64,000 bases of DNA from Herbiconiux sp. Its GTDB lineage: Bacteria; Actinomycetota; Actinomycetes; Actinomycetales; Microbacteriaceae. A program made the position numbers and the translations under genes. Under the pieces are notes generated by a model, which did not search any database, had not been told where the DNA came from, and worked only from the letters and a program-made list of their open reading frames with translations. The stretch spans positions 868,001 to 932,000 of the forward strand of contig NZ_SCVE01000012.1 of NCBI RefSeq assembly GCF_004297105.1, given 5' to 3'. Shown here piece after piece: positions 41,572 through 51,030 of this stretch; the stretch's first letter is position 1; each line of letters opens with the position of its first letter.

Positions 41572-43095
41572 TCAGAAGCCCTGCGCGAGACGGTAGTACG
41601 CCTGGTTCCAGCGCACCTCGTTCGCGAAACCCTTCAGCGTGGTGGTCTCGTCGATGGTGAGCAGCTCGGCCTTGGCGATGGCCGCGAAGTCCTCGAACAC
41701 CTCGATGCCCACCGCGGTCGACATGACGGTGTGGTGCGCGGCGCCCGCGGTCAGCCACGCCGCGGCCGAGGTCGCGAAGTCGGGAGCAGGCCGCCAGACG
41801 GCCCGGCCCACCGGGAGGTTCGGAAGCGCGGCGCGCGGCTCGACGACCTCCACCACGTTGGCCACGAGGCGGAACCGGTCGCGCATGTCGCTCATCGCGA
41901 CCACCACGGCCGGGCCGGGGTCGGCCGTGAACACCAGACGCACCGGGTCGTCCTTGCCGCCGATGCCGAGGGGGTGGATCTCGAGCGTGGGCTTGGCCGT
42001 GGTGAGTGACGGGCTCACCTCGAGCATGTGCGCGCCCAGGATGGTCTCGGCTCCCTCGACCAGGTCGTAGGTGTAGTCCTCCATCAGGCTCGCGCCGCCG
42101 GGGAGACCCGCACCCATCACGTTCGCGGCCCGCACCAGGATCGCGGTCTTCCAGTCGCCCTCCGCGCCGAAGCCGTAGCCCTCGGCCATCAGGCGCTGCA
42201 CGGCGAGGCCGGGCAGCTGCTTCAAGGCCCCGAGGTCTTCGAAGCTCGTGGTGAACGCACCGAAGCCGCCTTCCTCGAGGAAGGAGCGGAGTCCGAGCTC
42301 GATCGCGGCACCATCACGCAGTGACGGGTGGCGCTCGCCTCCCGCGCGCAGCTCGGGCGCCACGTCGTAGAGCTCCTCGTACTCGGCCACCAGGGCATCG
42401 ACGGCCGCGACATCCGCCTCGGCGATCGCCACGGCATCCGCCAGCTCGTTCACACCCCAGGTGTTCACCTGCACGCCGAAGCGGATCTCGGCCTCGGTCT
42501 TGTCACCCTCGGTCACGGCCACGTAGCGCATGTTGTCGCCGAAGCGGGCCAGCTTGAGGGTCTTCACGGCCTGCCAGCCGGCGGCGGCGCGCGCCCAGTC
42601 GGCGATCTTCTGCTGCACCAGCGGGTTGCTCGCGTGGCCCACCACGGTCTTGCGGGCGACGCCGAGCCGGGTCTGGATGTAGCCGAACTCCCGGTCGCCG
42701 TGCGCGGCCTGGTTGAGGTTCATGAAGTCGAAGTCGATGTCGGCGTAGGGCAGCTCGACGTTCGCCTGCGTGTGCAGGTGCAGCAGCGGCTTGGCGAGCG
42801 CGTCGAGGCCCGCGATCCACATCTTGGCGGGGCTGAAGGTGTGCATCCACGCGATGATGCCGATGACCCGGTCGTCGGCGTTCGCGTCGAGCGCGGCCCG
42901 GCGGATCGACTCGCTGTCTTTCAGTACGGGCTTCCAGACGATCTTCACCGGTACGACGGATGCATCATCCAGCGTGGCCACGATCTGCTGCGACTGCTCG
43001 GCGACCTGACGCAGTGTCTCCTCGCCGTAGAGGTTCTGGCTCCCCGTGAAGAACCAGAGTTCGTAAGGGTCGAGAGAGGTGCTGAGTGTGCTCAA
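41572..43095 (-). CDS. araA: L-arabinose isomerase
   Basis: 507 residues from TTG 43095, which overlaps the stop of the kinase-epimerase gene (TTGA). No other start fits, since [19 protein letters not shown], the conserved N terminus, follows at once. Converts L-arabinose to L-ribulose in the cytosol. Metal and catalytic residues are present: Glu in [12 protein letters not shown], Glu and His in [20 protein letters not shown], and His in [11 protein letters not shown]. Convergent with the GH43 genes. The coupled translation ties its amount to the fusion enzyme that takes its product. Confidence 0.95.
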   Translation of the reverse strand: MSTLSTSLDPYELWFFTGSQNLYGEETLRQVAEQSQQIVATLDDASVVPVKIVWKPVLKDSESIRRAALDANADDRVIGIIAWMHTFSPAKMWIAGLDALAKPLLHLHTQANVELPYADIDFDFMNLNQAAHGDREFGYIQTRLGVARKTVVGHASNPLVQQKIADWARAAAGWQAVKTLKLARFGDNMRYVAVTEGDKTEAEIRFGVQVNTWGVNELADAVAIAEADVAAVDALVAEYEELYDVAPELRAGGERHPSLRDGAAIELGLRSFLEEGGFGAFTTSFEDLGALKQLPGLAVQRLMAEGYGFGAEGDWKTAILVRAANVMGAGLPGGASLMEDYTYDLVEGAETILGAHMLEVSPSLTTAKPTLEIHPLGIGGKDDPVRLVFTADPGPAVVVAMSDMRDRFRLVANVVEVVEPRAALPNLPVGRAVWRPAPDFATSAAAWLTAGAAHHTVMSTAVGIEVFEDFAAIAKAELLTIDETTTLKGFANEVRWNQAYYRLAQGF

Positions 43096-45440
43096 TTCAG
43101 GGATCCTGTCGGGTCTTGTCCGTAGACGTTCTGGTAGCGGTTGAAAAGGGAGTCGATGTTCTCCTGCGCGATCGGCTGAGGGGTGCCGAGCTGGAGGGAG
43201 AAGAGCACGGAGCGGGCGACGTCCTCCACCATCACGGCGGCCTTCACGGCGTCGCGCGCATCTTTCCCGACGGTGAACGGGCCGTGGTTCTTCATCAGCA
43301 CGGCACGCGACCGGCTGCCGCGGAGGGTCTCCACGATTCCGCGGCCGATCGAGTCGTCGCCGATGATGGCGAAGGGGCCGATCGGCACCTCGCCGCCGAA
43401 CTCGTCCGCCATCGCCGTGGTGACGCAGGGGATCGGTTCGCCCCGGGCCGCCCAGGCGACCGCGTACGGCGAGTGGGTGTGCACCACGCCGCCCACCTCG
43501 GGCATCTGCCGGTAGACGTAGGCGTGCGCGGCGGTGTCGCTGGAGGGCGACCGGTCGGAACCCTCGGTGCCCGGGACGACGGTGCCGTCGAGGTCGCAGA
43601 GGATCATGTTGTGCGGCGCGAGGGCGTCGTAGTCGACGCCCGACGGCTTGATGACGAAGAGGTCGGCTCCGGGGACGCGGCCCGAGATGTTGCCGCCGGT
43701 CCACTGCACCAGCCCGTAGCGGGTGAGCTGCGAGTGCAGGTCGCTGACCTCCTTGCGGATGCGCTCGATCGCCTCTTTCAGTTCGGGCTCGGGATCGAAG
43801 ACCGGGGCGGCCGTGTCCGACTCGAGGGGGAGGGCGTCCACGGCGGCGCTCTCCACCGCCAGGCCCGCCCGGTACCGGTCGAGGTAGGCCGCGAAGCCGG
43901 CGACGTCATCCGGCTCGGGCTCGCTGACGCTGAACTCGGCGCCGGCGAAGACCCGGGTGCGCAGGAAGTCGCCGAGGGTGGATCCGGATGCGGCGTGCTC
44001 GAGGTAGGAGCCGAGCACGGCGATGCCCCACGCACCGCCCGCCGAGGCGGTCTCGGTGACGGCGACCGGCGCGTCGAGCGCTCCCGCGAGGAAGCGCTGA
44101 GCCACACCGGCGGTGCGGAACAGGCCGCCGTGGGCGAACATCCGGTCGATCCGCACGCCCTCCGAGTCGAGCACCCGCATGCCGAGAGCCAGCGTGCCGA
44201 ACACTCCGTAGAGCTGGGCGCGCATGAAGTCGGCGAGAGTGAAGCGGCTGTCGGGGCTCCGCACCACGAGCGGCCGGCCGGCCGTGAGGCCCGCGATCGG
44301 CTCGCCGGCGAGGTGGTTGTAGGCGAGGACGCCCCCGGCATCCGCTGCCCCCTCGAGCGAGACCCGGAAGAGCGCATCGAACACGGTGTCGCTGTCGATC
44401 GGGGTGCCGGCGGCGGCGGAGAACTCGCGGAACAGGCCGGCCCAGGCGCCGAGCTCGCTCGCGCCGTTGTTGCAGTGCACCATCGCCACGGGATCGCCGG
44501 CCGGCGTGGTGACCAGGTCGAGCTCGTGGTGCGTGTGCTCGAGCGGACGCTCCAGCACCACCATGGCGAAGATGCTCGTTCCGGCGCTGACGTTGCCCGT
44601 TCGGGGTGCGACCGAGCAGGTGGCCACCATGCCGGTTCCGGCGTCGCCCTCCGGCGGGCACAGCGGGATGCCGGGGAGAACGGTGCCCGTCGGGTCGAGG
44701 AGTGCGGCGCCATCCGCCGTGAGCTCGCCGGCGCTCCGGCCCGCGACGAGCACCTCGGGCAGCAGCGCCGCGAGACCCAGGCCGGGCACGGACGGTTGCA
44801 CCAGCTCGTCGTAGCGCGCCAGCAGATCGGCGTCGTAGTCGTGAGTGCGGGAGTCGATGGGGAACATGCCCGAGGCGTCGCCGACGCCGAGCACCCGGCG
44901 GCCGGTGAGGCGCCAGTGCAGGTAGCCGGCCAGGGTCGTGATGTGCCGGATGCTCGGCACGTGCGACTCCCCGTCGAGCACCGCCTGGTGCAGATGGGCG
45001 ATCGACCAGCGGAGGGGGATGTTGAGCCCGAACAGCTCCGAGAGCTCGGCGGCCGCCGGACCGGTGGAGGTGTTGCGCCAGGTGCGGAAGGGCACGAGGA
45101 GCTGGTCGTCGGCGTCGAAGGCGAGATAGCCGTGCATCATCGCCGAGACGCCGATCGAGCCGAGCGTGCGGGGCGTCACCCCGTACCGGTTCTCGGCGTC
45201 GCTCGCCAGGTCGGCGTAGGCGGCCCGGACGCCGGCGACGGCGTCGTCGAGCTCATACGTCCAGACGCCGTCGACGAGGGAGTTCTCCCAGTCGTGGCCG
45301 CCCTCGGCGAGCACCTGGGCGGTATCGGAATCGATCAGGCACGCCTTGATCCGGGTCGAGCCCAGTTCGATTCCCAGAGAGGTTCGCCCGCTCGCGATCG
45401 CTGTTCGGGCATCCTCGCGCATCGTCACGCTGTTGTTCAC
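43092..45440 (-). CDS. Fused L-ribulokinase / L-ribulose-5-phosphate 4-epimerase
   Basis: 782 residues in one uninterrupted frame from GTG 45440 (AAGGAG nine bases upstream). Residues 20-about 540 are an FGGY kinase: [72 protein letters not shown]. Residues about 560-782 are an AraD class II aldolase-like epimerase: [30 protein letters not shown], the zinc His pair in [13 protein letters not shown] (about 653) and the third His in [11 protein letters not shown] (about 718). Together they turn L-ribulose into D-xylulose 5-phosphate. Usually araB and araD are separate genes. The 16-base operator lies 25 bases upstream. Confidence 0.93.
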   Translation of the reverse strand: MNNSVTMREDARTAIASGRTSLGIELGSTRIKACLIDSDTAQVLAEGGHDWENSLVDGVWTYELDDAVAGVRAAYADLASDAENRYGVTPRTLGSIGVSAMMHGYLAFDADDQLLVPFRTWRNTSTGPAAAELSELFGLNIPLRWSIAHLHQAVLDGESHVPSIRHITTLAGYLHWRLTGRRVLGVGDASGMFPIDSRTHDYDADLLARYDELVQPSVPGLGLAALLPEVLVAGRSAGELTADGAALLDPTGTVLPGIPLCPPEGDAGTGMVATCSVAPRTGNVSAGTSIFAMVVLERPLEHTHHELDLVTTPAGDPVAMVHCNNGASELGAWAGLFREFSAAAGTPIDSDTVFDALFRVSLEGAADAGGVLAYNHLAGEPIAGLTAGRPLVVRSPDSRFTLADFMRAQLYGVFGTLALGMRVLDSEGVRIDRMFAHGGLFRTAGVAQRFLAGALDAPVAVTETASAGGAWGIAVLGSYLEHAASGSTLGDFLRTRVFAGAEFSVSEPEPDDVAGFAAYLDRYRAGLAVESAAVDALPLESDTAAPVFDPEPELKEAIERIRKEVSDLHSQLTRYGLVQWTGGNISGRVPGADLFVIKPSGVDYDALAPHNMILCDLDGTVVPGTEGSDRSPSSDTAAHAYVYRQMPEVGGVVHTHSPYAVAWAARGEPIPCVTTAMADEFGGEVPIGPFAIIGDDSIGRGIVETLRGSRSRAVLMKNHGPFTVGKDARDAVKAAVMVEDVARSVLFSLQLGTPQPIAQENIDSLFNRYQNVYGQDPTGSLN

Positions 45441-45464
45441 GCCTCACGGCTCCTTCGCCTACCT

Positions 45465-45480
45465 ATGTGATCGATCACAT
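45465..45480. promoter_or_regulatory. LacI operator before the araB-araD fusion
   Basis: ATGTGATCGATCACAT, perfect 16-base palindrome, identical to 28375-28390, between lacI-2 (ending 45528) and the fusion gene start (45440). Confidence 0.82.
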
Positions 45481-45527
45481 TAATGATCTCCCCAGTGTAG
45501 GCGACACACCCGATGTCGTCGAGTGAT

Positions 45528-46568
45528 TCAGGCGACCGGCGCCGCCGTCGATCTGCGCACCACGAGTTCGGGCTCGACGGAGGGGGGCACGGAGCTCTCG
45601 CCGAGCAGGAGGGCGACGGCGCGACGTCCCGCTTCGGCGAAGTCCTGCCTGACGGTGGTCAGGGCGGGGCTGTAGAACGCCGCCTCGGGAACGTCGTCGA
45701 AGCCCACGATGCTGAGCTCACCGGGAACGGCGATGTCTGCCTCCGAGGCCGCTTTGAGTGCGCCGAGGGCCATCTGGTCGTTGCCCGCGAAGATCGCGGT
45801 GACGCCGTGCGCGATCAGCTCTCCCGCCGCCCGGTGCCCCGACGCGGCGCTCCAGTCGCCGTTGACCACGGCCCGGAAGTCGATGGCGCGCGCATCCAGC
45901 TCGTCGGTGTAGCCCGTGAGCCGCTGCGCGGCGTCGAGCCAGTCGGCCGGGCCCGCGAGGTGGCCGATTCGGCGGTGGCCGAGGCTCGCGAGGTGGGAGA
46001 CCGCCATCCTGGCGCCCACCACCTGGTCGAGCGGCCGGCTCCGCTCCGCGTCGGTCGCGAGCTCCTGCAGGGTGACGAACGGCATCCCGAACGAGAGGTC
46101 GGAGAGCGCCTCGAGCACGCGCGTCTGCGGCGCGACCACCACCACGCCCTCGGCCGAGAGCTCCGCGAGGTGCGAGATGGCGGCCTGCACCGATCGCGGG
46201 TCGAGGCCGTCGGCATTGGCGATGGTGACGCTGTACCCGCGCGCGCGGGCGGCCACCTCGAGGGCTGCGACGCTGGCCGCCGGGCCGTACTGCCCGGTGG
46301 AGGTCGAGAGGATGCCGATCATGCGCGACCTGCTGGACGAGAGGGTGCGGGCTGCGGCGTTCGGCCGGTAGCTCAGCTCCTTCATCGCATCGAGCACCTT
46401 CTGGCGAGTGGCCGGCCGGAGGCTCGGATGGTCGTTGAGCACGCGGGAGACGGTCTGATGCGACACTCCGGCAAGCCGCGCCACGTCGAACACGCTCGCG
46501 GCACGCGCCTTCGCTCCGACGACGGGAGCGGCAGAGGCCGGCCCGTGCGGCTGCAGTTCGGAGGTCAT
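45528..46568 (-). CDS. LacI-family regulator 2 (arabinose genes)
   Basis: 346 residues from ATG 46568. HTH SVFDVARLAGVSHQTVSRVL with recognition helix residues identical to LacI 1, then a type-1 binding-protein sensor (VTAIFAGNDQMALGALKAAS, SIVGFDDVPEAAFYSPALTT). Lies directly upstream of the araB-araD fusion on the same strand, with the TCGA-centred operator between, so it very likely represses the catabolic genes and, through 28375-28390, the importer. A start at 46622 would add a non-conserved leader. Confidence 0.93.
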   Translation of the reverse strand: MTSELQPHGPASAAPVVGAKARAASVFDVARLAGVSHQTVSRVLNDHPSLRPATRQKVLDAMKELSYRPNAAARTLSSSRSRMIGILSTSTGQYGPAASVAALEVAARARGYSVTIANADGLDPRSVQAAISHLAELSAEGVVVVAPQTRVLEALSDLSFGMPFVTLQELATDAERSRPLDQVVGARMAVSHLASLGHRRIGHLAGPADWLDAAQRLTGYTDELDARAIDFRAVVNGDWSAASGHRAAGELIAHGVTAIFAGNDQMALGALKAASEADIAVPGELSIVGFDDVPEAAFYSPALTTVRQDFAEAGRRAVALLLGESSVPPSVEPELVVRRSTAAPVA

Positions 46569-46678
46569 CCCCCGATTATCGCGCTGCCGAGCCCAGGGAT
46601 GCGCTGCGAAGGCCGCATCCATGCGGGATCGACGCGAATTCCGCAGGGAGGGCGCTGACTAGTTGACGGAGGTCCACA

Positions 46679-47062
46679 ATGGAAGGTGTGACGCGTGAAA
46701 CGATTCCCAACCAGCTGCACCCGCTCATGCAACCCGAGCAGAACGTGCAGCGCATCATGCGAACCGGAACTGTCTGGTTCGCCGTGGCCGCCGGTTCGAC
46801 GGCGATCACCCTCGGCATGCTGCTCTCCTCGGGTTGGCGCCCGTCGTCGCTGCCCGACGACCTGCAGGTCGTGTGGTGGATCGGCTCGGTGCTCGTGGCG
46901 CTCAGCGTGGGCCTCATCGGCTGGTCGGGATGCCCCATCCTCGAGGTCGACGTGCCCACGTCGAGCCGCAACAAGAGTCGCACCATGCAGCTCGGCACTC
47001 TCTTCTTCATCGTCGGAGGAGCGGTAGGGCTCTTCGCGGTGCTGCTCGGCCCGGCGCTGTAG
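46679..47062 (+). CDS. Hypothetical three-helix membrane protein
   Basis: 127 residues, GGAGGT five bases before ATG 46679. Hydrophobic helices at about 31-50, 64-84 and 104-124. RNKSRTMQLGTLFFIVGGAV precedes the last helix. No family recognised. Stands alone between lacI-2 (divergent) and a convergent TetR gene. Confidence 0.7.
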   Translation: MEGVTRETIPNQLHPLMQPEQNVQRIMRTGTVWFAVAAGSTAITLGMLLSSGWRPSSLPDDLQVVWWIGSVLVALSVGLIGWSGCPILEVDVPTSSRNKSRTMQLGTLFFIVGGAVGLFAVLLGPAL

Positions 47063-47077
47063 CGGGCCGAGTTCGGA

Positions 47078-47662
47078 TCACGGGTTCTGCGCAGGCCGTT
47101 CCAGCGCCTCGAAGAGCACGCGAATCGTGTTCTCGACACTCACGAGCCCCTTCGCGTCGGCGGCACGCCCTCCCAGGTGCAGGTCGATCGCGCCGTGGCA
47201 GGTCGCGTAGATCAAGCCGGCGAGTTCCGTGTCGTCGAGTCCTGCCTGCCCGACCTCACGCTGATACCGGGATACCAGCAAGCGGAAGGCCTGGAACGAG
47301 GCGAACGCGGCCCCCACGAGAGCGTCGTCCGGTGTCAGACTCTGGTCGCTGAACAGCAAGCGGTAGCGAGCCGGATGCGCGTGGGCGTACTCGATCAGCT
47401 GGTCGAGAGCGCCGAGGAGTGAGGTGCGGGCATCGCCGGCGCTGCCCAGGCTCGCCGTCTCGAACCAGCTGCGCAGCTGCTCGAAGTCCCGCTGCGCGAC
47501 GACGGCCAGGAGCTCCTGGCGTCCTGCGAAGTGCTTGTAGGGGGCGTTGTGCGAGACGCCGCACCGGTCGGCGACGGCCCGGATCGTGACGGCGGTCTGA
47601 CCGCCGAGATCCAGCAGATCCGCTGCGGCGGTGACCAAGAGGTCCCTGGTGGTATCGGCCAT
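47078..47662 (-). CDS. TetR/AcrR-family transcriptional regulator
   Basis: 194 residues from ATG 47662, GAGGG upstream. HTH AVTIRAVADRCGVSHNAPYK HF at about residues 24-45; C-terminal domain of the TetR_C type with FSDQSLTPDD. Divergent from the SDR gene; three evenly spaced GTTGACA repeats lie between them, so it probably controls both. Confidence 0.92.
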   Translation of the reverse strand: MADTTRDLLVTAAADLLDLGGQTAVTIRAVADRCGVSHNAPYKHFAGRQELLAVVAQRDFEQLRSWFETASLGSAGDARTSLLGALDQLIEYAHAHPARYRLLFSDQSLTPDDALVGAAFASFQAFRLLVSRYQREVGQAGLDDTELAGLIYATCHGAIDLHLGGRAADAKGLVSVENTIRVLFEALERPAQNP

Positions 47663-47695
47663 CGCACATCCCTCGGAACGGATCATCCCACGCTT

Positions 47696-47744
47696 GTTGA
47701 CAACACAACCCTATAGGTTGACAGCCCACACCTTATGGTTGACA
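47696..47744. promoter_or_regulatory. Three GTTGACA repeats at an exact 21-base period
   Basis: GTTGACA starts at 47696, 47717 and 47738, so all three lie on the same DNA face two turns apart. They sit between the divergent TetR (start 47662) and SDR (start 47787) genes. Flanks of the last two also agree (CTATAGG / CTTATGG). None has a fitting -10 box, so an operator array is more likely than promoters. Confidence 0.55.
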
Positions 47745-47786
47745 CTGTAATTCGGGCTCGGAGATCCGAGCCGGCAGAGAGGGCGA

Positions 47787-48644
47787 ATGATGAAGACAGT
47801 TGTGGTGACCGGGATCTCGACCGGAATCGGAAATGCGACGGCGGCGGAACTCCTCGCCCAGGGCTGGCACGTCTTCGGAAGTGTGCGTTCGCAGTCGGAT
47901 GCCGCGAAGGCGATCGAGCAGTTCGGGAGCGAGCGTTTCACGCCGCTGACATTCGATGTCACCGATGAGGAGGCCGTGCGGGCGGCGGTCGAGCAGGTGC
48001 GCCTGCACCTGAACGGCACGACCCTCGATGGACTCGTCAACAACGCGGGCAGCTCCTACACCGACCCTCTGATGGTGCAGTCCGTCGAGGACTTCCGCAG
48101 ACAGATGGAGGTGAACGTGGTGGGCATGTTCGCGGTCACGCGTTCCTTCTTCCCACTCCTCGGCGGAGATCCGGCGCTCCGTGGCGCCAAGGGCCGGATC
48201 GTCAACCTGGGATCGGTGGGCGGCCGAATAGCCTTCCCTCTTCTCGGGGCGTACGTCACGGCCAAGCACGCGGTCGAAGGCCTGTCGGGTGCGCTCCGTC
48301 GAGAGTTGCAGCTCGTCGGGATCGACGTCATCGTGGTCGGCCCGGGTCCGGTGCAGACATCGATCTGGGACAAGGCCGAGGCGCAATCCTTCCCGGAGGT
48401 GACGGGCACCATCTGGGAGAAGCCGTTCCGCGGCTACGTCGACTGGATGATCACGAGCGGCCGCAAGGGGCTCCCCGCTTCGACCGTCGGCACGACCATC
48501 GCTCGGGCGCTGACCGTGAGACATCCGCGAACCCGCTACGCGCCGGTGCAGGGCAAACTGGTCAACGAGACGATCCCGTCACTCCTCCCGCCGAGGATGG
48601 TCGACCGTGTGCTCGGGCGCCGGTTCGGTCTGCTCCCGCGCTGA
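47787..48644 (+). CDS. Short-chain dehydrogenase/reductase
   Basis: 285 residues (a second ATG follows directly). Classical SDR: nucleotide loop TGISTGIG (residues 8-15), NNAG (85-88), Ser143 in NLGSVGG, Tyr156 and Lys160 in YVTAK, and PGPVQT after the active site. NAD(P)-dependent oxidoreductase, substrate unknown. Divergent from the TetR gene, its probable regulator. Confidence 0.92.
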   Translation: MMKTVVVTGISTGIGNATAAELLAQGWHVFGSVRSQSDAAKAIEQFGSERFTPLTFDVTDEEAVRAAVEQVRLHLNGTTLDGLVNNAGSSYTDPLMVQSVEDFRRQMEVNVVGMFAVTRSFFPLLGGDPALRGAKGRIVNLGSVGGRIAFPLLGAYVTAKHAVEGLSGALRRELQLVGIDVIVVGPGPVQTSIWDKAEAQSFPEVTGTIWEKPFRGYVDWMITSGRKGLPASTVGTTIARALTVRHPRTRYAPVQGKLVNETIPSLLPPRMVDRVLGRRFGLLPR

Positions 48645-48680
48645 CGCGGCTCCGATCCGAGCGGCTCCGTCCCGAGCGGC

Positions 48681-48974
48681 TCAGGGGAGGGCGCCGGCGA
48701 TCGCCGCCAGCACCTGTTCGGTGCTCGGAACGCCGGATGCCCGCATCCGCTCGTCTCCGTCGGGCGCCGTGATGACGATGGTGGGGGTGGCGACGATTCC
48801 GAGCGCCTCGCTCTCGTCGGGCGCGTCGGCCACGTTGATCTCGCGCCAGCCCACGCGATCGCCGAGCAGCGGAGCGATGCGCTCGAGGGTGGCGCGGGTG
48901 CTGGAGCAGGCACCGCAGAAGCTCGACGAATAGAGCGTCACGGTGAGCTCGGGTTCGCGGATGCTGCTCTCCAT
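48681..48974 (-). CDS. Thioredoxin-like protein
   Basis: 97 residues from ATG 48974. [20 protein letters not shown] carries the CxxC pair (Cys20, Cys23), and VATPTIVI contains the cis-Pro after Thr. A short glutaredoxin/thioredoxin-fold protein, probably a cytosolic disulfide reductase. Divergent from purA. A purine-rich GGAGGG abuts the start codon very closely. Confidence 0.88.
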   Translation of the reverse strand: MESSIREPELTVTLYSSSFCGACSSTRATLERIAPLLGDRVGWREINVADAPDESEALGIVATPTIVITAPDGDERMRASGVPSTEQVLAAIAGALP

Positions 48975-49018
48975 CCCTCCATCATCGCCCCGGAATCGGG
49001 TGCTCGAGGCCGCCGCGG

Positions 49019-49024
49019 TAGAAT
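49019..49024 (+). promoter_or_regulatory. Candidate purA -10 box
   Basis: TAGAAT 60 bases before ATG 49084; no recognisable -35 hexamer. AAGGGA follows as ribosome-binding site before the start codon. Confidence 0.4.
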
Positions 49025-49083
49025 CGACTGTCAACCGGCACCGTCCGTCGGGCACTGACATCGGACCTGTGAAGGGAATCCAC

Positions 49084-50370
49084 ATGCCAGCGATCGTGCT
49101 GATCGGCGCCCAGTGGGGCGACGAGGGCAAAGGCAAGGCCACCGACCTGCTCGGCAGCCGTGTCGACTACGTCGTCAAGTTCAACGGCGGCAACAACGCC
49201 GGTCACACCGTGGTGGTCGGCGACAAGAAGTACGCCCTGCACCTGCTGCCCTCGGGCATCCTCACCCCCGGCGTCACGCCGGTCATCGCCAACGGCGTCG
49301 TGGTCGACGTCGAGGTGCTCTTCCACGAGCTCGAGGCGCTCGGCTCGCGGGGAGTGGATGTCTCGCGACTGCTCGTGTCGGCCAACGCCCACGTCATCAC
49401 GGCCTACCACCGCACCATGGACAAGGTCACCGAGCGCTTCCTCGGCAAGCGCCAGATCGGCACCACCGGTCGCGGTATCGGGCCGGCGTACGCCGACAAG
49501 ATCAACCGGGTGGGCATCCGCATCCAAGACCTCTTCGACGAGGGCATCCTGCGCCAGAAGGTCGAGGGTGCGCTCGACCTCAAGAACCACATCCTGGTGA
49601 AGGTCTACAACCGCCGGGCCATCGCGGCGGAGGAGGTCGTCGACGACCTCCTCTCGTACGCCGAGCGGCTGCGTCCGATGGTGGCCGACACCTCGCTCGT
49701 GCTCGACAAGGCGCTGCGCGACGGCAAGACCGTGCTCTTCGAGGGCGGCCAGGCCACGATGCTCGACATCGACCACGGCACCTACCCCTTCGTCACCTCG
49801 TCGAACGCCACCTCGGGCGGTGCCGTCACCGGATCGGGTGTGGCGCCGAACCGCATCGACCGTGTGATCGCCGTGGTGAAGGCCTACACGACCCGTGTCG
49901 GAGCCGGGCCGTTCCCCACCGAGCTGTTCGACGAGTCGGGCGAGTTCTTGCGCTCGAAGGGCTTCGAGTTCGGCACCACCACGGGGCGCCCACGTCGCAC
50001 CGGCTGGTACGACGCGCCGATCGCCCGGTACACCGCGCGCATCAACGGTGTCACCGACTTCGTGCTCACGAAGCTCGACGTGCTCACGGGCCTCAAGACC
50101 ATTCCCGTCTGCGTCGCGTACGACGTCGACGGCGTTCGGGTCGACGAGGTGCCGGTGTCGCAGACCGACTTCCACCACGCCGTGCCCATCTACGAGGAGT
50201 TCGAGGGCTGGACCGAGGACATCACCGGCGTACGCACCTTCGACGAGCTTCCCGCCGCGGCCCAGCGCTACGTGCTGGCGCTGGAGGAGATGAGCGGCTC
50301 GCGCATCTCGGCCATCGGCGTGGGCCCGGCCCGCGACGCCATCGTCACGCGCCACGACCTCCTCGAGTAA
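49084..50370 (+). CDS. purA: Adenylosuccinate synthetase
   Basis: 428 residues, normal length. [17 protein letters not shown] (GTP loop and catalytic Asp near residue 13), [11 protein letters not shown] (catalytic His about 41), [14 protein letters not shown] and [14 protein letters not shown] are all intact. Joins IMP and aspartate to adenylosuccinate in AMP synthesis, cytosolic. AAGGGA precedes the ATG. Confidence 0.98.
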   Translation: MPAIVLIGAQWGDEGKGKATDLLGSRVDYVVKFNGGNNAGHTVVVGDKKYALHLLPSGILTPGVTPVIANGVVVDVEVLFHELEALGSRGVDVSRLLVSANAHVITAYHRTMDKVTERFLGKRQIGTTGRGIGPAYADKINRVGIRIQDLFDEGILRQKVEGALDLKNHILVKVYNRRAIAAEEVVDDLLSYAERLRPMVADTSLVLDKALRDGKTVLFEGGQATMLDIDHGTYPFVTSSNATSGGAVTGSGVAPNRIDRVIAVVKAYTTRVGAGPFPTELFDESGEFLRSKGFEFGTTTGRPRRTGWYDAPIARYTARINGVTDFVLTKLDVLTGLKTIPVCVAYDVDGVRVDEVPVSQTDFHHAVPIYEEFEGWTEDITGVRTFDELPAAAQRYVLALEEMSGSRISAIGVGPARDAIVTRHDLLE

Positions 50371-50388
50371 CCGCGGCGTTCGGCGCGC

Positions 50389-50997
50389 TCACACCACGGA
50401 GTAGTGCTCCGGCAGGGCTCCGCGCCCGGTGAGCGCCAGCAGCAGTGTCTCGCCGTCACCGCGCGCCGCGGCGATGCCGGCGGCGAGCTGCAGGGTGGCG
50501 GAGACGGCGTCGGGCGACTGGCCGTGCGGCAATCCGGTGGCGCGGCTGATGTCGAGTGAGTGCACCACGAGCTCGAAGGTGCGGGTGCGGAGGTACTCGG
50601 GCAGCTCGATGCCGAGCCCGCCGATCGACACGATCCGCTCCTTGGGGGCGGAGTCGACGAGTGCCATGGTGCGGCCGATCGCGTCGAAGACCGCCTGCGC
50701 AGGGTCGTCACCGAGCCAGATGCCGGCCTCGACGCCCCGGGCGGCGACGGCCGCCGGGTCGGTGAGCTCGCGATACACCCGGGCGTAGTACCCCTCGGCG
50801 TTCTGCACGTTCGCGAAGCCGGGGTCATCCAGCAGCAGGTAGCTCTCGACGGTGAGGATGGCGCGAGTGGTGTGGCCCACGAGCGACCGCAGGCTCCATT
50901 CGCCGAGCGCGACCGCGTCCCATTGATCCTCCCCGATTCGGGTGACGAGATCGTGGAACGCGTTCGCGGAGTGGAAGAAGGTGGCGGCACTGCCCAT
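50389..50997 (-). CDS. Maleylpyruvate-isomerase/DinB-type mycothiol-dependent protein
   Basis: 202 residues. HSANAFHDLVTRIGEDQWDA and LGEWSLRSLVGHTTRAILTV show the W-S/T-x-x-x-L-x-x-H motif of the actinobacterial mycothiol-dependent MPI N-terminal domain; the metal His of the second helix lies in RTFELVVHSLDISRATGL. Members use mycothiol or act as unknown transferases. No catabolic partner adjacent. Convergent with purA. Confidence 0.75.
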   Translation of the reverse strand: MGSAATFFHSANAFHDLVTRIGEDQWDAVALGEWSLRSLVGHTTRAILTVESYLLLDDPGFANVQNAEGYYARVYRELTDPAAVAARGVEAGIWLGDDPAQAVFDAIGRTMALVDSAPKERIVSIGGLGIELPEYLRTRTFELVVHSLDISRATGLPHGQSPDAVSATLQLAAGIAAARGDGETLLLALTGRGALPEHYSVV

Positions 50998-51030
50998 GGC
51001 ACCATCGTGGCACAGCTGTTCAGCCGGCGC

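Noticed and set aside
47696-47744. Three TTGACA hexamers as three promoters
   Set aside because: No -10 box lies 16-19 bases downstream of any; even 21-base spacing fits an operator array better.
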